Assembly (NCBI RefSeq): GCF_964275005.1
Contig: NC_092702.1
Coordinates: forward strand, 32,092,726 to 32,156,725
Source: Diadema setosum
Taxonomy: Eukaryota; Echinodermata; Echinoidea; Diadematoida; Diadematidae
Length of the DNA stretch: 64,000 nucleotides
Reading direction: 5' to 3'
Numbering within the stretch: the first letter of the stretch is position 1; every line of letters starts with the position of its first letter. This document shows positions 57,301 through 64,000 of the stretch, one piece after another. A program made the translations under genes and the position numbers. The notes under the pieces are model-generated. The model did not search any database, was not told the origin of the DNA, and was given only the letters and a program-made list of their open reading frames with translations.

Positions 57301-60300
57301 AATTTTGCCATCATCAGGTGGTGAAGCAGAGAAACCAACTGCAAAGATCTTTTTCTTGAGTCCTGACCTCAGCCAAGAGGAGAAGCCTGGATTTTATATA
57401 CCTTCCAGGCACAATTAAGAGAAAGTACTGTACAATGTATATGCCATGCATTCATTGAGTCTAAGTTTTTGCGAATCGGGACTTCCAGAAATTTTTCAAG
57501 TGGCTAAATTCACAATTGTGTAGTTAATTGTTGAAAGAAGAAATGTATGCCTGCACGTCACATTCATGTTGGGATCAGAGTTAAAAAATTGTTGTGTTCT
57601 TTTAAATTTGCGAATAGCACTGGACTTGCGATATTCGCGAAAACAAAAACCTTGTAAAATATCTGGCGTATACAGTACATACACTGTAGAGTATTTAAAT
57701 TGTCTACAGGTATAAATTTAACACTACTTTTGATCTCTAAAAATCTAGTTTATCTAAAAATCTATCACAATACAACTCTACATTCCACCAAGGCAACTAC
57801 ACTCCTCAACCTCTAGTCTGCTTCATATTCCACGCGTAGATCAGAGTTGGGGGGCACGATCTTTCTCATATATTGGACCTCATCTATGGAACACTCTCCC
57901 ACTCAACATCTGTCAGGAAACTTCATACTCTAATTTCAAGACACTCCTTAAATTGCATTTGTTCAATTGTAGTTTGGGTTAATTTTTATGTAATATTGGA
58001 TATGGATTGGATTTGAAGGGCTGTACTATTAGCTGTTTATGTGGACACACCATGTGTTGAATCTTACAGGCTCTCATGCACCGAGAGTACCAGTAATGAC
58101 AGATACAGCACATTATAATTGTACTTTATTATTATTACTACTATTGTTTGTGCAGAGGAAAGGCAGACTAAGGTCAAAATCATCCCCTTCCCAAGATCTG
58201 AAAGATAGAGGTGCAAAGTTTACTTAAACTCTTCAACTGCAACAGCTGAACATGCCAAGTCCTTATATAGCACCACATTTTGTAGTAGGGAAAGAGAGAT
58301 CCCTTGTTGTTGACGAGGAAACAATCGATTCAAAGAAGATAAGATTCTATCGCCTCATACTCCCCATAAATTATCCAACACGGAAGTATCATTGTAACGA
58401 AACCTCCTTGGAAGGCCTAGGCCAATCAGGAAGGAAAGAAATGGTTCTGTGCATGGCGGAAGGCTGGAGATACTCTTAAACAAACACAGGAAAATAATTG
58501 TGGGCTAACACCGACAATATGGGTGATTATTTCAGGAACAATGTACTGGGGCACCAATAAATCTCAGAAATGAATAACAGTTGTCTCACACACATACATT
58601 GTACATACACACATACATATAAACATACATACACACATAGATATAATCATGTAGCAACCATACATCTAGAATATCATCCGCAGCACATTTTAACAGCAGA
58701 TGTGCTGACTATTATTAAAGACAATACCAGACAGCTATGGGTCAAAAGGTCACAAGTGACTTGGATATAAAACTTAGGAAAGAATCTGTACGCCATTTCT
58801 TATTTCTAAACACCAAAGCTCCTGGACAAACTTGTTAAACTACATGTATTCTAAGGTGATTTTAAAACTCACGTGATAAACTATGATTTTTCAGTTTGTG
58901 TGGATATTTTTCATAAGTAACAATGAACCAGGGAGCTAAGCACTTCCATGAATGGACAAGATTTTCAGCTGCGATGCCTCAAATGTGAGTGAGGATAATT
59001 GCAATTACTACATGAACCATTTCAATGAAAGTCCTGTCACTGAATGCAATTCAATTTTTACTTTGACCATCACTTTTACACATCAATGGTCGATAGCTTC
59101 AGGAACAGTTGATATCATACAGAGAAATGATGAATTTGTCAAACCCAAAATTTATTCTGAGTTTGCAGCCAATCATCACGTATAGTTTCTGAGGTTCTTA
59201 AGAAGGGGAAATTTGTACATAATGTGAGCGTGCATGACTGTTTTGGGAGGTGAACAACATAAACCCAAGGCAGAACAAGTTTATATTGAGATGAATAGAA
59301 TTAAACCATGATACATTGTACAACACCCAACAATATTCACATAGATGCTATCTTTCCCTTCAATTTGCTTTCAAATTTATGCCTAATTTGTGCATCGAAG
59401 ATGACTCTGATGTTTGACAATTGTGTTATCGTATTGCATCATGGGGTAAATGACACATCAACTTTGAGGCCAAACCTATATAAGCAGAAAAATACAGAAA
59501 ATACTCGCCAAAGTACTTGAAAATGACTTCACTATCAGGTCAAGACTTTTGTTGATAGATCAAATAACAACTACAGGATACTGTAAAAGTGACAACTTTC
59601 GCGTTGTTGAGATTTTATCGCATTTTGTGCAAACAGAGACTAGCCTGAAAATTAAAGCATGCAAATATTTTTGCACGCTGTATGTTCCAGTCATTGATAT
59701 CTTGATTCCCACTATTAAAAACATTCAAAACTCATCTCACCTGGCCGAGCGTGAAAAATTACTTAAAATTACCTAAAAGTAAATGTTAGAAAAAACCTCT
59801 ATTGAAACTGATGCAATATATGTATTCAAAACTTGGTTGTTTTTTTTTATTTCATCTTTGATTATGAAGATTTAGTTAAAAATAGAATTATACAAAATGG
59901 TGCATGAGATTACTGTGTGACATGGTCAAATGATCTCATGGAGAAAGGGCCATTGACAATTTCCGACCTTGTCATTAATGTAATTTTAGTGCAGTCACTA
60001 CATACAGCTTTGGATGCTAGTTGCATTGTCACAAAATAGATTATGTAACACCCATAATGATCCTCGCTACTGTTGCAAACTTTTAATGGTGAGGGCGCAA
60101 ATTTTGTTGAGCAGCTTCAAATAGTGTACACCAATGGAATCAACCACGTACATTTACTTCCATGATGGGCTCCTGATCCATCTCTCAGTTTTGCACCGAC
60201 ATCCACAACTTGCACGCTTTTGCAGCATGCCCCCTCAATCACTTGAAAACGCAAACTCCATCAGTCACTCTATCGATTATTTCAATCGATCGCTTCCTCG

Positions 60301-62013
60301 CACAACTAGCCCATGTGCCATTCCTGAGAAATGGTTGACATCTCCATACTAGATGTTATTCAGGCCTTCGCTTGGACCACACTTGTAACCCTTGAGATGA
60401 TGTATAAAACAAATAGTGAGTGCTCTTTATTCATGCAGTGGGATGACATTTCGCGCTGGAGGGGATGGGGATCATGCTGCTGGGGACATCGTGTCACAGA
60501 CAAGTTTAACAATAAAAAAAATGTTGTCTCTGACTGCTAAAAGGTTTAATCAAGAAATAAGAGACAGAACCCACCTGATCATTCAAATCGAGATTCTTGA
60601 ATTGTGCAATTTTCTTGGCAAACTTTGCTAGACTTTCTATGATGGCTAGTAGTGCCCCGCGGCAAAACTTTGAGATGGCTTCTCTCTCTGTTAACTCCTT
60701 CATCGGCTTGACGTCCTCTGTTTTACCCTGCATGAAATCAAAATAGTGCTGTTTAAGAGGAAAGTGCTGCAAAAAGCATATCAAAGGATAAATGATCTAC
60801 AATTCATAGAAAAGTGTATGACAAATTGACAATAAGCATTTCAAAAAAACAGCAGAAAAATCTACAGCCATATCTAATCTGTTTGGCATTCAAGAAATCT
60901 TCAATTCAAGCCATCATCAACTTCACACAGAAAACACATCCACTAAAACGACAATTTAAATGTTTACTGCATGATTTAACATCATCAACTCCTAATTCAC
61001 CCAAAGCCATCCTATATATATATATATATATATATTCTTTTAAAATGAATTCCAATCGCCGAGTGTATGCATTTAAACATTACTGCATTAAACTTGGACA
61101 TTTGCATAATGTCTGTGCATCATCACCTTAATAACTGTACATACTGCACAGAAGTGGGTGATTTTAGTGGCACAAAACATTCTGGTACATCGAGACACCT
61201 AGACTTAAACTTCACACAGCACTACCAGGTGAAAGAAATGCAGTGATGCATTGCTATTTCGGATAATGCGTGCCATCAGGCTCAAATGCCTTAGCTCATT
61301 GTCTCTGTCATAATTGACACCAACATCCAATAGATGTTATTTCAGATGTTCCGTTTTACTGGATTTCAACAATTCCTCTAGTGAGTGGTTGACACACACG
61401 GAGTCTTCATATTACAAAGGGATGTCTCCAAAAGCCTAGCATCTTACAGACCTAAAAAGACTACTGTTTATGCCATACGTTCAGCGATAAGAACAATGGA
61501 TGGAGAAAAGTCTGTATGTATGCCACATTCATGTCAGGATCAGAGTGAATATTTCTTGTTAGAGTTTGCAAACAGCACCTGACTCATGAAATTCACGAAT
61601 ATCCCCCCCCCCCCCCCCGGCAAAATATATGACGTATACAGGATATATTTGCACATAGTATGTATGTATACTGTCTCAGTCAAAAATTAACATGAAAGGA
61701 GGCAAAATATGCAAAAAAAAGCAACAAACAAACAAACAAACAAACAAACAAACAAACACACACACACACACAGACAAAAAGATGGCTCGACTGTTTCTTA
61801 CATTGGTTTCTTTGCTCCTTGTTGACCTAGCGCCCGTTGGCATGGAAATAAACTGACCCATCCACATGTTGGTGTACGCGTTGTAGACTCTGTCGGTCAG
61901 CTCCCTGATCTCCGCCCTATGCTTCTCCTCCTCCGACGCCTCCGTCTCCTCCTCCTTCAACTCTTCCAGCAGTCTGAGCCGCTCCTCCCGCGGCATTCGC
62001 CCAAACCTGGAGG
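51063..62013 (-). CDS. NR1-class nuclear receptor, PPAR-like (5' partial)
   Basis: Four minus-strand exons join in frame (212+153+235+251 bp) into about 283 codons covering the hinge and the whole ligand-binding domain of a nuclear receptor. The hinge opens with ASRFGRMPREERLRLLEE, like the RFGRMP that follows the zinc fingers in PPARs and relatives. The domain carries FAKKIAQFKNLDLNDQ joined to VCLLKHAAFE, the family signature, and ends in the AF-2 helix PPLIKEIFGLY right at the stop, as in PPARs. Two of the introns (after LNDQ and inside the Asp of the PDRD turn) fall where human PPAR introns fall. The helix 1-3 exon is shorter than in vertebrate PPARs. The DNA-binding domain is not in the window; its exons must lie beyond 64000. 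The target would be nuclear response elements, probably with RXR (family knowledge). Rev-erb/E75 is a less likely alternative. Confidence 0.88.
51314..53207 (-). other. Last receptor intron
   Basis: 1.9 kb with one complete TCGCGAA-family MITE at 52662-52873. Nothing else recognised. Confidence 0.75.
52662..52873. mobile_element. TACTGTA / TCGCGAA MITE, copy 1
   Basis: TACTGTAAAACATGATATAT at the left and CATTCCTCGTTTTACAGTA at the right, TA at both edges. The interior repeats AATTTCGCGAA and CGCGAAATT in both orientations. Confidence 0.85.
53208..53442 (-). CDS. PPAR-like receptor exon (helices 4-9)
   Basis: Acceptor CCTGCCCAG|GTG, donor CCG|GTAAGT, phase 0 to 1. Encodes VCLLKHAAFEVAMIATSSRF through KKLNLTDKELALFCVLALSS and P. 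It aligns along its length with the PPAR exon beginning VTLLKYG. Confidence 0.93.
54415..54653. mobile_element. TACTGTA / TCGCGAA MITE, copy 2 (second subfamily)
   Basis: TACTGTATACGCTATATATT and AATATTCGGCATATACAGTA ends, with TTCGCGAG and CTCGCGAAATTCGCGAAATA inside. The copy at 57426 is a diverged relative. Confidence 0.83.
55020..55217. mobile_element. pogo/Tigger-like MITE (ACAGTCAAACCTGTC type)
   Basis: The right end GACAGGTTTGACTG-TA is intact. The left end is a diverged version (TGGTCAAATATGCCTCAGC). The interior repeats GTGGCCAC/GGCCACC. A C-run is at 55092-55103. Confidence 0.75.
56043..56280 (+). mobile_element. tRNA-derived SINE split by a MITE
   Basis: An A-box-like GTGGTCTAGTGGAGATG at about 56056 and the B box GGTTCGAATCC at 56250 would be about 50 bp apart if the MITE at 56092-56236 were absent. 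That is the normal tRNA-promoter spacing, so the SINE was present first. Confidence 0.75.
56092..56236. mobile_element. 145-bp MITE inserted in a SINE
   Basis: GGCCCCGTTTCATAAAACTT at the left and AAGTTTTATGAAACAGGGC at the right. The inverted match continues through TTATCAGTGACA. ATCTGATTGGCTGA inside resembles the 15472 element. Confidence 0.85.
57426..57677. mobile_element. Diverged TACTGTA / TCGCGAA MITE, copy 3
   Basis: It follows the 54415 copy in order (TGCGAATCGGGACTTCC, CACATTCATGTTGGGATCAG, GCGAATAGCACTGGACT, GGCGTATACAGTA) with many substitutions. Confidence 0.72.
57733..57982 (+). mobile_element. 3' end of a non-LTR retrotransposon
   Basis: From about 57853 a frame reads GARSFSYIGPHLWNTLPLNI, then SYSNFKTLLKLHLFNCSLG and a stop at 57982. 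This is the post-reverse-transcriptase tail of CR1/L2-like elements. Upstream the frame is broken. A relative of the 2866 copy but not the same subfamily. Confidence 0.78.
59578..59776. mobile_element. Possible TACTGTAAAAGTGA-ended MITE
   Basis: The left end TACTGTAAAAGTGACAACTT and the following TTTCGCG resemble the 26608 element, and ATTTTTGCACGCTGTATGTT matches its interior inverted. The right end is unclear, near 59776. Confidence 0.5.
60575..60727 (-). CDS. PPAR-like receptor exon (helix 3 region)
   Basis: Acceptor TTTCATGCAG|GGT, donor GATCAG|GTGGGT, 51 codons, phase 0 both ends. Encodes ELTEREAISKFCRG, then ESLAKFAKKIAQFKNLDLND and Q. Confidence 0.92.
60728..61801 (-). other. Receptor intron (helix 1 to helix 3)
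   Basis: 1.07 kb, containing a (TA)n run at 61014-61034 and a diverged TACTGT-ended MITE at 61462-61645. Confidence 0.75.
61462..61645. mobile_element. Diverged TACTGT / TCGCGAA MITE, copy 4
   Basis: TACTGTTTATGCCATACGTT and ATATGACGTATACAGGATA ends; ATTCATGTCAGGATCAGAGT and AACAGCACCTGACTC follow the order seen at 54415. A C-run is at 61603-61618. Confidence 0.65.
61802..62013 (-). CDS. PPAR-like receptor exon (hinge, helix 1)
   Basis: Acceptor CTCACGCAG|CC at 62014/62013, donor AAT|GTAAGA at 61802/61801. It starts with two bases of a split codon and ends in phase 0. Encodes SRFGRMPREERLRLLEELKE, an acidic stretch, then LTDRVYNAYTNMWMG. An acceptor seven bases later (TCCAG|G) is a frame-compatible alternative only if the previous exon ends in phase 2. 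Confidence 0.88.
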
Positions 62014-62139
62014 CTGCGTGAGATGGAGCGCGGGGTACGAGTATTACTCGAAACATCATTCACGGATGCCAGTATTTGAGCTGCTTGATTAGTGACGGTA
62101 TTTCTACTGAGAGTTTGTAATACGTAAGTGAGGGGTCAC

Positions 62140-62368
62140 AGTAAAACAAAGTGGTCTTAGTAAGAGGTGAGTTCCACCTTTAATTAAGATTTCTTTGTTT
62201 TCGGATATATCAGCCATTTCAAACCCGATTTTCTTCAAATAATCTTGGAATTTCTCTTAGAATTGTATATTCTTCTCTTCAGTATTTTATAAGAGGTTTT
62301 CTCATTATCTCACAAAAAAAGTTGGAAACCTGAAGTCCCATCTCAACCAAACTACATCATCCCTTTAA
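62140..62368. mobile_element. Hairpin MITE, family A, copy 5 (right half)
   Basis: The sequence from CTTAGTAAGAGGTGAGTTCC through TCAGCCATTTCAAACCCGAT to CATCATCCCT-TTAA matches the right half of copies 2 and 4. The left half is missing. Confidence 0.75.
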
Positions 62369-62771
62369 CTGACAAACTGTAGAACTGCTCATTTTCTTTT
62401 TTCCTTTTTCTATGTACCTTTTAAGTAAAACCCAGTATGTTGTATAGCAGAGAACTCTGTATCAGCATATGTAACTTTTCTGATTTGAGCAATGTTACCA
62501 TGCATACTTTGGATGTTCAGTATTTAAATACAATGCTTTCTCTGGTTACTTTACATACCAATAGCTCAAAGTTTGCATTACTGCAAATAAATTCACAAAT
62601 GAATGTGTTCATTAATGCAAGTGTCACTGACAAGATATATATACTGGTACGCAATATTTTTATTTATTTATTTATTTATTTTTTTATTTTTTTTTTTGGG
62701 GGGGGGGGTTCGGGGGGTACCAGAAAAACATTTTCCTTGTCAGGACCATTTTTCAACTATCACTTATGCAA

Positions 62772-62969
62772 TACTGTACGAGCTGAAATTTTCGCGGTGG
62801 TTTTATTTTCGCGAATTTCGCGAATCGCCTTTGAACCGCGAAAATAACAACGTGCGAACAGACAAGCACAGTTAGACCTTGCAACCGCGAAATTAACAAC
62901 ACGTGAAAATGTTCTCCTAGTAGCAATTCGCGAAAACATCTGTACGCGAAAATTTCAGCTCGTACAGTA
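62772..62969. mobile_element. TACTGTACGAGCTGAAATTT MITE
   Basis: Perfect inverted ends of at least 25 bp (TACTGTACGAGCTGAAATTT and AAATTTCAGCTCGTACAGTA), TA at both edges. The interior is rich in TTTCGCG/CGCGAAA. It looks young. Confidence 0.88.
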
Positions 62970-62987
62970 TGGCCCCAGCTTGGGCAA

Positions 62988-63197
62988 TACTGTACATGTC
63001 AGTGTTCACGTCGAGGCCAGTAGATACTGCCAAACCAGAAATGTTTACGCGCATAAAACTGTCATGAATTTCTCTAGCAGCCACAATTCGCACAGCCCAA
63101 AGCAAAATGCATGCGAAATGTTTCTCTACACATCGCACTGAATGCAAGCGGCGATTTGCGAATGTTTCATGCCACAAGTGTTTCTAGTTTTACTGTA
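62988..63197. mobile_element. TACTGTA-ended MITE, adjacent relative
   Basis: TACTGTACATGTCAGTGTTC at the left and GTTTCTAGTTTTACTGTA at the right, with decayed TTTGCGAATG words. It begins 18 bp after the previous element. Confidence 0.55.
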
Positions 63198-63690
63198 GGT
63201 TACTAGTAATATGAATGACAAAAAGCTGGCTCAAACTCATTGTAAGTACAATCTGCTCCTGTCTCTTAAATGCCTAAGTATACTTCTTCACAGGCTTAGT
63301 CACAACTGCAGTGTCAACCACAATCTCTTTCAGGTATGATCAAGGAGGTTCAGGAGATGAAGTCATAACAGTCTTATATTCTCTTTGACCTCATGTTTGA
63401 TGTTGCCATCCAAAAATAAGTACCATGTGCCAAAATGGATCACTACAGTAGATAGGGAGACAATTGAATTGTGTCATTGCACAATAACCAGCCATTCTAT
63501 AAGAAATTTATGTCTTTTTGATTGTATAACATACATGGCCATCCCTACATAAAAGGTGAGCAGAACATAATTGTAAAGACATGGGATGCACGAATAGAGA
63601 ATTCGTTCAAAGAATGAAGAAATAAGATTCAAAAGTACTCGACTGGACATGTCTGCATTTGACATTAGTGATTCATATCTAAAAGAATAA

Positions 63691-63897
63691 TACTATAAAG
63701 CAAGAAAACCTTCACGAATTGGAGTCAACAGCCTTTTGAGTTTTTCATGGCATGAAACTTTCACAAATTACCACTGGCATTGGACGCATAATTATAGCGT
63801 TGGCAAGAATTTTCATGTGCAGTTTGATTTCATAAATCTTTGCTCTTGCTAAATTCATGAAATTAATATGCACACAAACATTCCTAGTTTTACTGTA
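63691..63897. mobile_element. Diverged TACTGTA / TCGCGAA MITE, copy of the 52662 type
   Basis: GAATTGGAGTCAACAGCCTT, CCACTGGCATTGGACGCATA and CAAACATTCCTAGTTTTACT follow the 52662 copy in order. CpG sites have decayed to TG/CA, as expected after methylation. Confidence 0.72.
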
Positions 63898-64000
63898 CTT
63901 GAAGATTTCACCATATCAGCTTTACTTCTCTGAATCAATTAGTGATGAAATTGACATTTTAGTTGCATTTTCAAATCCTTTCACAACATACAGCTATGAC

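Larger units (their letters stand above)
53443..60574 (-). other. Large receptor intron
   Basis: 7.1 kb. Holds MITEs at 54415, 55020, 56092 and 57426, a SINE at 56043, a LINE end at 57850 and a possible MITE at 59578. No additional exon was recognised. Confidence 0.75.
62014..64000 (-). other. Upstream intron of the PPAR-like receptor
   Basis: No zinc-finger exon could be found on the minus strand here, so the hinge exon is preceded by an intron reaching past the window edge. It holds a partial family-A MITE and three TACTGTA-ended MITEs. Confidence 0.7.

Noticed and set aside
61676..62059. 127-codon minus-strand frame as a single exon
   Set aside because: Only 62013-61802 is receptor sequence. 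The part beyond the GTAAGA donor translates a (TTTG)n/(GT)n repeat, and the part before the acceptor has no homology.
62014..64000. Search for the receptor zinc-finger (DNA-binding) exon
   Set aside because: No CEGCKGFF-like or GMS-ended frame is visible on the minus strand. The open frames here come from TCGCGAA MITEs.

Overview
The window is animal nuclear DNA. Coding sequence sits in short exons with GT-AG introns. The rest is AT-rich and crowded with short inverted-repeat transposons, tRNA-derived SINEs, non-LTR retrotransposon ends and microsatellites. The gene types (T-box factor, MSL3, NR1-class nuclear receptor) place it in Bilateria. The repeat types resemble those I associate with marine invertebrate deuterostomes, most likely an echinoderm. 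That species-level guess is an inference from pattern memory, not a database result.

Three genes can be supported. (1) Minus strand, 8325 to 7550: the first coding exon of a T-box transcription factor. It has an N-terminal eh1-like repressor motif and the start of the T-box, and ends at a GT donor. The remaining exons lie left of the window, so 1-7549 is the start of its first intron. (2) Plus strand, 17513-38682: a complete 12-exon MSL3 homologue (male-specific lethal 3, the chromodomain/MRG subunit of the MSL histone H4K16 acetyltransferase complex). All exon phases join to a 612-residue protein. (3) Minus strand, 62013 to 51063: the last four coding exons (hinge and complete ligand-binding domain) of a nuclear receptor that looks most like the PPAR group. 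Its DNA-binding-domain exons must lie right of the window. Genes 1 and 2 are divergent across about 9.2 kb. Genes 2 and 3 converge across about 12.4 kb. All three are chromatin or transcription regulators, but nothing seen here shows that they work together.

Region by region: 1-7.5 kb is T-box intron full of repeats (a long inverted-repeat element, two related 16-bp minisatellites, hairpin MITEs, a CR1/L2-like LINE end). 8.3-17.5 kb is sparse intergenic sequence with a SINE and two MITE pieces. 17.5-38.7 kb is MSL3, with transposons in most introns. 38.7-51 kb is intergenic, dominated by TTAA-flanked hairpin MITEs, pogo/Tigger-like MITEs and a 648-bp MITE. 51-64 kb is the receptor gene, whose introns hold most copies of a TACTGTA-ended, TCGCGAA-rich MITE family.

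I did not find a wholly new genetic system. The most notable points are four different hairpin MITE families sharing TTAAAGG ends, transposon insertions less than 20 bp from two consecutive MSL3 splice donors, a divergent ligand pocket in the PPAR-like receptor, two minisatellite arrays that share the same order of variant units in opposite orientation, and a SINE split by a MITE.
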